Part shown: piece after piece, positions 9,101 through 16,312 of the stretch
How the letters are laid out: the number at the start of each line of letters is the position of its first letter
Numbering within the stretch: the stretch's first letter is position 1
Assembly: GCF_030845995.1 (NCBI RefSeq)
Contig: NZ_CP132719.1
Coordinates: 930,001-994,000, forward strand
Reading direction: 5' to 3'
Source: Geothrix sp. 21YS21S-4
GTDB lineage: Bacteria; Acidobacteriota; Holophagae; Holophagales; Holophagaceae
DNA length: 64,000 nt
Notes under the pieces: model-generated
Told to the model about the DNA's origin: nothing
The model's input: the letters and a program-made list of their open reading frames with translations, nothing else
The model's database searches: none
Made by a program: the position numbers and the translations under genes

Positions 9101-9797
9101 CTCCGCAGCCGCTGGCTCCGTCATCAGCCGCACATGGCTGGCGGACGGAAATGGCTTGTTCCCTACCGCCTTCGCGGGCGCTTCCACCAACGGGGATGCG
9201 CTGAGCGCCTGGGGCTTCACACCGCCCATCAACCTGGTGGTGGACAAGCGGGGCCGCGATGCCACGGGCGCCCTGAGCGGCCAGTCCTCCGGCGGCTACC
9301 GCATCACCTGGTTCAACCCCACCAAGGACGCGGGCGGGAACGTGGTGCCGCCCGACTTCTGGGTGGTGGACATCCAGGCCAACGGCGCCACCCAGGACTT
9401 CATGCTGCCCGCCAACTACCCCACCACCCAGCTCGTGAGCAACTCGGTGCTGACGGACGCCCGGACCTTCCTGCCGTCCGGCGCCGCCACCTATCAGAGC
9501 GGCGATACGGCGGGCCCCGGCTACTGCTGGTTCGACCTGCCTGTTGAGCTCCGGCCGACCAGCGGAACCGCCGTTATCACGGTCTTCGCGGTGAAATCCC
9601 TCCACACCAATGCCAGCGTCAACTCCGCCCAGCGCGCGCTCAACCGGACCGACTGGATCGAGGCGGTGAAGACTGCCACGCCCAACGTGAAGGTCCTGAC
9701 GCTCTCCGGCGACGTGTCCTTCGGCCACAAGATCGTCTTCAACTATCCCTGGGACATCGTGGTCGCGAACAGCGCCCAGACCTTCGTCGCGCCCTGA
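6156..9797 (+). CDS. Large PKD/Ig-like domain lipoprotein of unknown function
   Basis: 1213 residues. The ATG at 6156 has a GGAGG site (6145-6149) six bases upstream; an earlier in-frame ATG at 6108 lacks one and would spoil the signal peptide. The signal peptide ends in a lipobox-like VGMGC, then Gly-rich spacer, so the protein is predicted to be lipidated. PKD-type domains are visible from about residue 30 (YTWDFGDGSAQV) and again near 290 (VNWGDGTTAD). Residues ~490-1213 match no family I can name. Bases ~8040-9190 use more A/T-ending codons than the flanks. It precedes a barrel gene by 39 bases, suggesting one transcript and a shared surface role. Confidence 0.75.
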   Translation: MLNRRFFYSLAVTAVGIVGMGCGGGGKGGATPGSGQVQNNAPTVSGFTCAPADATLNPYINYSFTASASDPDIGDSVAVYTWDFGDGSAQVTSASATVAHAFNKGTLDPAVGGSVAVKVRATDTRGLSGDWVTRPFIVTGQTSPVTVTFLSPASAVSLQVANTGTVSQAFQIQVTDTAGGTVSASGIAFQVGDPVAGASIVSTTDDGGGKFTITAQYQPGVVGTSRTATPSVVVTDSNGLSSPSVTGPVVTLATTGPNTVPTVAVTAPVSPTTAVYSSVKAALSFTLTDLDGDPVSYSVNWGDGTTADAGTATTGTAAGAPINLTHAYPDTFTATTRNAVVTIAAQDNRGGAATSQTRTFAVTYNTYPVAIVSSPQASGTLPSQTELPSNASTGLYNPATSTSPDLVVIPAGGSLAFSGSATTPASGGTISYQWSFPGGVPSSSTLATPTEVVYPGVAGQITPYLATLTVTDDLSRASSAGSPANLAPPTPKSYQKWVIVDGSHTQNFNLSFLYRQRVETGSDVFAPATLAANGYGATVQIFQDGQFTSVAVKDQTSHAVVQIPVRSNLPFYVKVPAFGSDTHGYLVRIPNAPTGPYADASLGTTLGSGSTFGFGDAGSTSGPWNPTLRVVTAQGFGTEVSAVGQRRMQGSVQGGGPFAFNLLGAPGPVAPNVRWMDRLSISGSDATGATQWVQNSNNAGAFSGIPAYQEFSEWTLFPKTWTDASVAPKLQNFDTTPGTPTDMGFIVDYPTYSATTKTSDAYSVTALQAFRVPASTSDPYDFNAGANPFSDRSHEVGDPDGPPTGGLTVGLNATDYTTVGAGAVPSFLNAIVHGFQGTVPLGGGIQGFVVPFDANDPNRLPDKSLVGSFNNIISVFSYADYLWSRVWARPFPLNRASLNASATYSGMAGFSGFLYANPRDPNGDPIWPKSLTAISPDNSRIDLTANGYTTFDASQAPVGIGGTTPSSAGVGHFYWTAYTPFYSAAAGSVISRTWLADGNGLFPTAFAGASTNGDALSAWGFTPPINLVVDKRGRDATGALSGQSSGGYRITWFNPTKDAGGNVVPPDFWVVDIQANGATQDFMLPANYPTTQLVSNSVLTDARTFLPSGAATYQSGDTAGPGYCWFDLPVELRPTSGTAVITVFAVKSLHTNASVNSAQRALNRTDWIEAVKTATPNVKVLTLSGDVSFGHKIVFNYPWDIVVANSAQTFVAP

Positions 9798-9836
9798 TTC
9801 CATCCCATTTTTCTTCCACCGTCCAACGGAGGATCC

Positions 9837-10535
9837 GTGAATCATTCGAAGTTGCTCGCCTGCCTGTTTGCTGCCGGGGTCCTGTCCGCCCAGACGCCGG
9901 GGGAGGAGATGGGGAAGATCCAGGTGTTCGTCGATTCGACGTCGTTCCAGGCCTATGACCTCGCCAGCGTGGGCGGCTACACCTTCTCCGACAAGGCGAA
10001 GGAGCAGGTCGGCGTGGGGCTGCGCCTGATCATGCCCTTCCCGGAGGCTCCCAACTGGGATCTCGAACTGGGCGGGCGCTTTCCGGAGAAGTCCAAGTTC
10101 CAGCTCAACGCCACCGGCGGCGGGGCCTCCGTGAATAACACCAGCACGGATCTGCACTATTCCTGGTGGGGCGTGGGCGTGGGCTATTCCCTTCGTCCCT
10201 CGGCGGCCTTTGAGGTGGGCTTCCATCTGGAAGGTCGGGGCGAGAATCTGAAGGTGGCCGGCACGACCTACGCCACCAACGCGGGAATCCCATCGACCTA
10301 CCCCGCTGCGCAGAGCGTGACCTTCTGGCGGCCCTGGGCCCGGATCAGCGCGGAATTCGCAATACCTACGCAGAAGACCTGGACGCCCTACTTCGGAGCC
10401 GATGTCTCGGGCGCCCTCAAGAAGACCGACCAGAAGGGCATCCAGCTCCTCACCGACAGCATCCACGACGACACGACCCTCAAGTCCATGGCGCCGCGCT
10501 GGAACGCCTCCGTCTACGCCGGCCTGCGGTTCTAG
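9837..10535 (+). CDS. Predicted outer-membrane beta-barrel protein
   Basis: 232 residues. An N-terminal signal peptide ends at LSAQ. The rest has alternating polar/hydrophobic strands and ends in a phenylalanine (YAGLRF), the usual C-terminal signal for outer-membrane insertion. The start is GTG at 9837, with GGAGG four bases upstream (9828-9832). Repeated Tyr/Trp-rich strands (YSWWGVGVGYSL, WRPWARISAEF, WTPYFGADV) fit an eight-stranded small barrel. It follows the large lipoprotein gene closely and is closed by a strong terminator, so the two are probably co-transcribed. Its specific function is unknown. Confidence 0.72.
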   Translation: MNHSKLLACLFAAGVLSAQTPGEEMGKIQVFVDSTSFQAYDLASVGGYTFSDKAKEQVGVGLRLIMPFPEAPNWDLELGGRFPEKSKFQLNATGGGASVNNTSTDLHYSWWGVGVGYSLRPSAAFEVGFHLEGRGENLKVAGTTYATNAGIPSTYPAAQSVTFWRPWARISAEFAIPTQKTWTPYFGADVSGALKKTDQKGIQLLTDSIHDDTTLKSMAPRWNASVYAGLRF

Positions 10536-10554
10536 AAGCAAAGCTCTTTTTGTG

Positions 10555-10588
10555 GAAACGAAGGCCTCCGTTCGGAGGCCTTCGTTTC
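10555..10588. terminator. Bidirectional Rho-independent terminator
   Basis: A perfect 15-base-pair stem (10555-10569 with 10574-10588) closes on a GTTC loop. It lies between two convergent genes and its last base is the first base of the leftward stop codon. The outer stem is GAAACGAAGG/CCTTCGTTTC, so both strands end the hairpin in a T-rich arm. This is the clearest terminator in the window. Confidence 0.88.
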
Positions 10589-11958
10589 TATTGGAACCTG
10601 ACGTTCGATTGGGCCAGGGCGTAGGCGAAGGCCGCCAGGGCGGCGGCGTTGTGCGCCAGGTCGTCCTTGTCCACTTTGTCCAGCGTGTCGGCGCGGCTGT
10701 GGTGGATGTCGAAGTAGTGGGCGGCGGCGTGGCCCACGCCGATCCCGGGGACGCCTTCGGCCACCATGGGGCTGATGTCGGCGCCGGATCCGCCCAGGCG
10801 GAACTCGATGGGGCCGAAGGATTCGAGAGCCGCTCCGACGCCTTTGAGGGACTCCAGCGCGGCCTGCTTGGCTTCGGGCGTGGCTTTCCGCAGTTCCAGG
10901 CTGAAGGATTTGATCCGCTCGCTGCCGGAATCGGTTTCGAAGGCGGCGACGATGTTTCCCAGCTCCGCCCGGTGGGCGTCGCGATAGGCCTTGCCGCCGC
11001 GGAGGCCGTTCTCTTCGTTGGTCCACAGCACCACGCGGAGGGTGCGGCGGGGCTGGAGGCCGAGGGTTCGGAGGAGCCGGGCGGCTTCCATCACCATCAC
11101 CGTTCCGGCGCCGTCGTCCTGGGCGCCCTGGCCCACGTCCCAGCTGTCCAGGTGGCCGCTGAGGATCACCACTTCCTCGGGCTTCTCCGTTCCCCGGATC
11201 TCGCCGACCACGTTGGCGGAGGGCGCGTCGGGAAGGGTCTTCGCGCCCATCTCCAAGTGGAGGGAGATCCGCTCCCCGCGGGCCTGCATCCGCCGCATCT
11301 GGGTCGCGGCTTCCAGGGTGACGGACGCGGTGGGGATCTTGGGGAAGGCCGGATCGTAGTCCATGGCGCCGGTGTGGGGCGTGTCCAGGCTGACGGGCCC
11401 CACGGATCGCACCAGGGCCGCGACGGCCCCGTGCTTGGCCGCCCGGGCCGCGCCGTCGTGCCGGTAGACCACCGTGCGGCCGTAGCCCTGGTAGGGCACG
11501 TCGAAGAGGACGATCTTCCCCTTCACTGCGGCCCCCAGGCGGTCCAGGTCGTCGAAGGAATCCACCACCACCACGTCCGCCGTGAGCCCGCCCTCCGGCG
11601 TTCCCACGCTGCCCCCCAGGCCCAGGATGTTGAGCGGCTGGGGCAGGGGGGAAAGCATCCGGGCGGATTCCTCCCCCCGCACCCAGTGGGGCACCATCGC
11701 CGGCTCGGCATGGACGTTCGACAGGCCGGCGGCTTTCATCCGGTCCTGGGCCCAGGCGATGGCTTTGTCCAGCTGGGATGAACCAGACAGGCGATGTCCA
11801 ATGTGATCGCACAGCCACGTCAGGTCCTCGTGGGCGCCATGGGTGCGGAACGCCTCCGTCCGCAGCCGCTCTGCGGTGGCTCGACCCGCGTCCGGTGCGG
11901 GCTGGGCGCCGAGGGTGACCGCGGCGAGACAAAAGAAGAGGCGGTGGGAAAAGTTCAT
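10588..11958 (-). CDS. M28-family zinc aminopeptidase/carboxypeptidase, secreted
   Basis: 456 residues. A signal peptide (to about LGAQ, residue 18) predicts export. The order is peptidase start, a protease-associated (PA) insert around residues 120-230, then the M28 catalytic core. Co-catalytic zinc ligands are visible: His/Asp in SGHLDSWD, Asp in AQDDGAG, the Glu pair in TNEENG, Asp in FETDSGS and His in DIHHSRAD. The arrangement resembles plasma carboxypeptidase Q and bacterial M28 dipeptidases, which trim peptides in the periplasm or medium. It starts eight bases after the M6-like gene's stop and is likely the last gene of a three-gene operon. Exact peptide specificity cannot be assigned. 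Confidence 0.88.
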   Translation of the reverse strand: MNFSHRLFFCLAAVTLGAQPAPDAGRATAERLRTEAFRTHGAHEDLTWLCDHIGHRLSGSSQLDKAIAWAQDRMKAAGLSNVHAEPAMVPHWVRGEESARMLSPLPQPLNILGLGGSVGTPEGGLTADVVVVDSFDDLDRLGAAVKGKIVLFDVPYQGYGRTVVYRHDGAARAAKHGAVAALVRSVGPVSLDTPHTGAMDYDPAFPKIPTASVTLEAATQMRRMQARGERISLHLEMGAKTLPDAPSANVVGEIRGTEKPEEVVILSGHLDSWDVGQGAQDDGAGTVMVMEAARLLRTLGLQPRRTLRVVLWTNEENGLRGGKAYRDAHRAELGNIVAAFETDSGSERIKSFSLELRKATPEAKQAALESLKGVGAALESFGPIEFRLGGSGADISPMVAEGVPGIGVGHAAAHYFDIHHSRADTLDKVDKDDLAHNAAALAAFAYALAQSNVRFQ

Positions 11959-11966
11959 GCCTCATC

Positions 11967-13478
11967 TTACTTGGTAGTTCGTTCCTTTCCCACCAACTGT
12001 AGCTTCACCCGCATGCGGCCGCGGGCGTCGGTCTCCAGGACTTCCCACGCCAGGGGTCCGCTGCGCCCTTTGGGATTCTCGCCGGGGCCGAGGTTGAAGG
12101 CCGCGTCGTCGAGCTGCCACAGGCCCAGCGGAAAGCGCGGCTTGGGCGGTTCCGGGGTTCCAGGGTGGGCATCCACCACCCGCATGGGGCCTCGCGGCAC
12201 GTCGGGGCTGAGAAGAGCGGGGTCGACCAGCGCCACCAATAGCCCTTCGTAGCCGGGACCGAAGCGCCCGCCCACGCGACCCCGCTCGAAGCCCCAGGGC
12301 CGGCGGACCTCCAGGCTGAAGAAGCGGCCCTTCTTCCGAGGGTCGGGCACCGTCACCCACTGCGGATCCGCGCCCGGCGCGCGGGAAGCGGGAGCGATCC
12401 AGCCCTCCCAGACGCGTCCCTTCAGCGTGACGTGGGGAACGGTGCCGCGGAAGCGGCCGCGGTACCACAGGTCCGACCGCACCCAGGCCGTGGGATGCGA
12501 AGGGCTGTAGCCCGTGTCCTCCACCCAGGGCCCTTCGGCGGGATGGGAGCGGTCCCAGCCGCGGTACTGCCCCGCGTCCATCAGGTCCCAGATCCCGGCG
12601 GTGAGGGGGCCGCCGTCCTCCAGGTAGAGGTCGTCCACGCGATGCTCGCCCATGGCGTGGAAGGCCTCGTGGACGATATTGCCCAGGGGCACTTCCTCGG
12701 TCATGAACAGCAGCGGCCAGCGCCGCATGCGCGCCCAGGGCAGGGGAAGGAGGAGGCTGCCGGCCTTGAGGTGGGCGTCCTCCGCGGTGATCGACTGGGG
12801 CGCACCGGGCGTGATGATCCACAGGTGGTCGGGCTTGCCGTCGGGTTTCTCCGCCCCCGTGCGGTTGTCGAGGCGGTCGCAGGCGCCCAGGGCCTCGCCC
12901 CGCAGCCGCTCCAGGACCCACTCGGCCATGGCCGCTTTCCGAGCGTTCGTCCGGGGGCCCGGGAAGTCCGCGCTGCGCAGCTTGAGCAAGCGGCCCTCCA
13001 CCAGCGAAAGGGCGCCCTTGCTCACTTCGTAGAGGTAGTTCGCGGCGCTGGCGACGCCTGGCCGGCGGGAGAAGAGCAGTTCCCGGAGGGCGCCGTCCGG
13101 CAGCTTCGAGGGCTCGTCGGGGAAATCGAGGCGCACTAGGAGGACGGCCTCCTCCCGGTGGTCGGGCCGCGGCTGCAGAACGATGTCTTCGCCCCACTCC
13201 GCCGCGGGAACGAGGTCGCGCGTCCAGCCGTCCTTCTCCACCACCAGCACGCCGTCCCCGGGATCCAGATCGAGGCGGAAGCGCCCGTCCGGGCCACTGA
13301 GGGCCACGGGGAGATCCCCCGCGGGCGAGATCCGGGGCTGGCGATCCGGGTAGATGCGGACGTCCGCCAGACCCCGATGCCCGTCGGTGATGCGGCCCTC
13401 GCGGACGGCGGCCTGCGCGACCGTTCCCCAACCCGCGGCGAGGAGCCCGAAGGCGGCCGCCCGCAGGGCGCGGTTCAT
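11967..13478 (-). CDS. M6-like secreted zinc metallopeptidase with N-terminal carboxypeptidase-regulatory-like domain
   Basis: 503 residues. A signal peptide ends near AQA (residue 23). A carboxypeptidase-regulatory/Ig-like domain (residues ~25-100, GLADVRIYPD, LSGPDGRFRLDL) precedes the peptidase. The zinc motif HEAFH is near residue 267 with MGEHRVDD behind it. The M6-type signature follows: GIWDLMDAG, then WDRSHPAEG and HPTAWVRSDLWYRG. This family includes immune inhibitor A and other secreted endopeptidases. The ATG overlaps the stop of the response-regulator gene upstream (ATGA), so synthesis is probably coupled to it. The M6 assignment is from the spacing of HExxH and DLM and is good but not certain. 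Confidence 0.75.
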   Translation of the reverse strand: MNRALRAAAFGLLAAGWGTVAQAAVREGRITDGHRGLADVRIYPDRQPRISPAGDLPVALSGPDGRFRLDLDPGDGVLVVEKDGWTRDLVPAAEWGEDIVLQPRPDHREEAVLLVRLDFPDEPSKLPDGALRELLFSRRPGVASAANYLYEVSKGALSLVEGRLLKLRSADFPGPRTNARKAAMAEWVLERLRGEALGACDRLDNRTGAEKPDGKPDHLWIITPGAPQSITAEDAHLKAGSLLLPLPWARMRRWPLLFMTEEVPLGNIVHEAFHAMGEHRVDDLYLEDGGPLTAGIWDLMDAGQYRGWDRSHPAEGPWVEDTGYSPSHPTAWVRSDLWYRGRFRGTVPHVTLKGRVWEGWIAPASRAPGADPQWVTVPDPRKKGRFFSLEVRRPWGFERGRVGGRFGPGYEGLLVALVDPALLSPDVPRGPMRVVDAHPGTPEPPKPRFPLGLWQLDDAAFNLGPGENPKGRSGPLAWEVLETDARGRMRVKLQLVGKERTTK

Positions 13479-14287
13479 GCTCCGCCGGCGAGCTGCTGGA
13501 GGTGGGCGAGCTTCGCCAGGAGGCCGACGCGGCGGCGGGTCTCCGGCGCGGCCAGGGGCTTCTCCAGGGCATCGGCCAGGGGTGCCTCGGCGCGGGCCCA
13601 GGTCTCCAGTTCGCCGGGGCTGTGGAGGAGCAGGATGGGAATGTCGCGCAGGTCCTCGGCTTCGTGCATGGCGACCGCCAGGGCCTCGGCGCTGCCCTCA
13701 AGCAGGTCCGTGTCCAGGACGAGGACGTCCGGCCGGTGGGCCAGGATCTGGGCGCGGGCCTGGCTTTCGCCCTGGGCCTCCAGGAACGCGGCCAGATCCT
13801 TCCCGAAGTGGTTCTGGACCTGGGAGCGGACGAGGGCGCTGGTGGAGACCACCAGGACCTTGGCCTTGGCCGGAGGAAGCGGCGCGGCGAAGCTCCGCGA
13901 CAGGCCGCGGATCCGGAGGTGGGTCTGGACCCGCACCTGGAGCAGGAGCGTGTTGGCGGGCTTGCGGAGGAAATCGTCGGCGCCCGCCGCGTAGCTGCGG
14001 TCCTTGGCGTCGCGGCTGAGGGCCGTGAGCACGATGACGGGAATGTCGGCGGTCGCCGGGTCGGCCTTGATCAGCTCGCAGGCCTTGAACCCATCCATGG
14101 AAGGCATCACCGCGTCCATGATCACCAGGTCGTAGTCGCCTTCGCGCAGGCGGTCCAACGCCTCCTGGCCGTTGGCCGCGGCCTCCAGCCGGTGCCCGAG
14201 GGGCTGCAGCTGGGCCTCGATCTGGCGGCGCTGAAGGGCGTTGTCCTCCACCATCAGGATGGTCATGGGGGACGCGAACTGGGACAA
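13475..14287 (-). CDS. Response regulator with two receiver domains
   Basis: 270 residues. The first receiver is canonical: VEDNALQRR acidic pocket, phospho-acceptor in IMDAVMPSMDG, Thr in VLTALS and Lys in LRKPANT. The second (residues ~145-255) is degenerate: the acidic pair is replaced by VVSTSA, a candidate Asp is in VLVLDTDLLEG, and the last lysine is in LEKPLAA. There is no DNA-binding domain. The start is TTG at 14287 with AAGGAG six bases upstream; the ATG seven codons later has no ribosome site. The stop overlaps the M6 peptidase gene. It may act by protein contact, perhaps controlling peptidase secretion or motility; that is inference. Confidence 0.82.
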   Translation of the reverse strand: MSQFASPMTILMVEDNALQRRQIEAQLQPLGHRLEAAANGQEALDRLREGDYDLVIMDAVMPSMDGFKACELIKADPATADIPVIVLTALSRDAKDRSYAAGADDFLRKPANTLLLQVRVQTHLRIRGLSRSFAAPLPPAKAKVLVVSTSALVRSQVQNHFGKDLAAFLEAQGESQARAQILAHRPDVLVLDTDLLEGSAEALAVAMHEAEDLRDIPILLLHSPGELETWARAEAPLADALEKPLAAPETRRRVGLLAKLAHLQQLAGGA

Positions 14288-14427
14288 GCTGGCTCCTTGT
14301 TCTCGTGACCTTCGAGGGTAAAGGACGCCGGGGTTGGGAGCAACCGCCGCCTGGGCCGAGATGCCGGGAAAACCCCGAAGACAGCGGGACTTCTCAACGG
14401 TAGGATGGAGGGTTCGAGGTTGCCCTA

Positions 14428-16245
14428 GTGTCCGATCCAGCGCTCATCCGCAATTTTTCCATCGTCGCCCACATCGATCACGGCAAGTCCACGCTGGCGG
14501 ATCGCCTGCTGGAGTTGACCAAGACCGTGGCCCACCGCGACATGCAGGCCCAGATCCTGGACGACATGGATCTGGAGCGGGAGCGCGGGATCACCATCAA
14601 GGCCCACGCGGTGACCTTGAAGTACCTGGCCCAGGATGGAAAGACCTACACCCTGAACCTGATCGACACGCCGGGCCACGTGGATTTCACCTACGAGGTG
14701 AGCCGCAGCCTCGCCGCCTGCGAGGGAGCGATCCTGGTGGTGGACGCCACCCAGGGCGTGGAGGCCCAGACCCTGGCGAACACCTACCTGGCCCTGGAGA
14801 ACGGGCTGGAGGTCTTCCCGGTGCTGAACAAGACCGACCTGCCCAGCGCCGACCCCGAGCGCGTCCTGGAGCAGATCGACACCGTGATCGGGCTGGTGGA
14901 CACGGCCCACGCCGTCAACGTCAGCGCCAAGACCGGCGCGAACTGCGAGCAGGTGCTCGAGCAGATCGTGAAGTGCGTTCCGCCGCCCCAGGGTGATCCG
15001 GCCGCGCCGCTCCAGGCCCTGGTCTTCGACTGCTACTACGATTCCTACCGCGGGGTGGTGAACCTCATCCGGGTGGTCAACGGCACCCTGAAGGCCGGGG
15101 ACCAGATCCGCTTCATGTCCACGGGCAGCGAGCACCGGGTGGACGAGATCGGGATCTTCGATCCGAAGATGGACAAGCAGGATTCCCTGTCCGTGGGCGA
15201 GGTCGGCTACCTGGTGGCCAACATCCGGCAGCTCGCCGACGTGAAGGTCGGCGACACCGTGACCCACGCTGTGACCCTCACGACCAAGCCGGCCACCGAG
15301 ATGCTGAAGGGGTTCAAGGAGATCCAGCCCGTGGTGTTCGCGGGGATCTTCCCCACCTCCAGCGACGACTTCGAGAACCTGCGCAACGCCATGGACAAGT
15401 TGCGGCTGAACGACAGCAGCTTCACCTACGAGCCCGAGACCTCCACGGCGCTCGGCTTCGGCTTCCGGTGCGGCTTCCTGGGCCTGCTCCACATGGAGAT
15501 CGTGCAGGAGCGGCTGGAGCGGGAATTCGACCTGGATCTCATCACCACGGCCCCCAGCGTGCGGTACCACGTCCACTTGACCGACGGCACCGAGACTTCC
15601 GTGGACAATCCCTCCAAGCTGCCCCCGCTCCAGAAGATCGCGAAGATCGACGAGCCCATCATCGAGGCCACGATCCTCACCCGCACGGATTTCGTGGGCG
15701 GCCTGATCAAGCTGTGCGAGGAGCGGCGCGGCATCCAGCAGAAGCTGGAATACGTGAGCCAGGATCGCGTGATGCTGGTCTACGAGCTGCCCCTCAACGA
15801 GGTGGTGCTGGACTTCTACGACAAGCTCAAGTCCATCTCCAAGGGCTACGCCAGCTTCGACTACCACATGAAGCACTACACGGAGTCCGACCTGGTGAAG
15901 ATGGACGTCCTGGTGAACGGCGAGGCCGTGGACGCGCTGTCCATCCTCGTCCACCGCACCAAGAGCCAGTCCCTGGGCCTCGCCCTCTGCCAGAAGATGA
16001 AGGAAGTGATCCACCAGCAGATGTTCGACGTCGCCATCCAGGCGGCCATCGGCAGCAAGATCATCGCCCGCACCAACGTGAAGGCCCGCCGCAAGGACGT
16101 GCTTGCCAAGTGCTACGGCGGCGACATCAGCCGTAAGAAGAAGCTCCTCAACAAGCAGAAAGAGGGCAAGAAGCGCATGAAGTCCATCGGCAGCGTGGAG
16201 ATCCCCCAGGAGGCCTTCCTGGCGATCCTCAAGGTGGACAGCTAG
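14428..16245 (+). CDS. lepA: Elongation factor 4 (LepA), ribosomal back-translocating GTPase
   Basis: 605 residues, normal for LepA. It is a translational GTPase that acts on stalled ribosomes under stress. G1 is AHIDHGKST, the switch II region is [13 protein letters not shown]4 is NKTDLP and G5 lies in VSAKTG. The family-specific C-terminal domain ends with the basic [19 protein letters not shown] stretch. The start is GTG at 14428, with GAGG about ten bases upstream; the N-terminus lines up with known LepA proteins. It diverges from the regulator-peptidase operon, with about 140 bases between that contain no further gene. A kinase gene follows 67 bases downstream. Confidence 0.97.
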   Translation: MSDPALIRNFSIVAHIDHGKSTLADRLLELTKTVAHRDMQAQILDDMDLERERGITIKAHAVTLKYLAQDGKTYTLNLIDTPGHVDFTYEVSRSLAACEGAILVVDATQGVEAQTLANTYLALENGLEVFPVLNKTDLPSADPERVLEQIDTVIGLVDTAHAVNVSAKTGANCEQVLEQIVKCVPPPQGDPAAPLQALVFDCYYDSYRGVVNLIRVVNGTLKAGDQIRFMSTGSEHRVDEIGIFDPKMDKQDSLSVGEVGYLVANIRQLADVKVGDTVTHAVTLTTKPATEMLKGFKEIQPVVFAGIFPTSSDDFENLRNAMDKLRLNDSSFTYEPETSTALGFGFRCGFLGLLHMEIVQERLEREFDLDLITTAPSVRYHVHLTDGTETSVDNPSKLPPLQKIAKIDEPIIEATILTRTDFVGGLIKLCEERRGIQQKLEYVSQDRVMLVYELPLNEVVLDFYDKLKSISKGYASFDYHMKHYTESDLVKMDVLVNGEAVDALSILVHRTKSQSLGLALCQKMKEVIHQQMFDVAIQAAIGSKIIARTNVKARRKDVLAKCYGGDISRKKKLLNKQKEGKKRMKSIGSVEIPQEAFLAILKVDS

Positions 16246-16312
16246 GAGCCGACCGGTCCCGGAAGCCGCCTTCCGAACTGGACTGACGCCGCTTTTCGGC
16301 CGATAGGGATCC

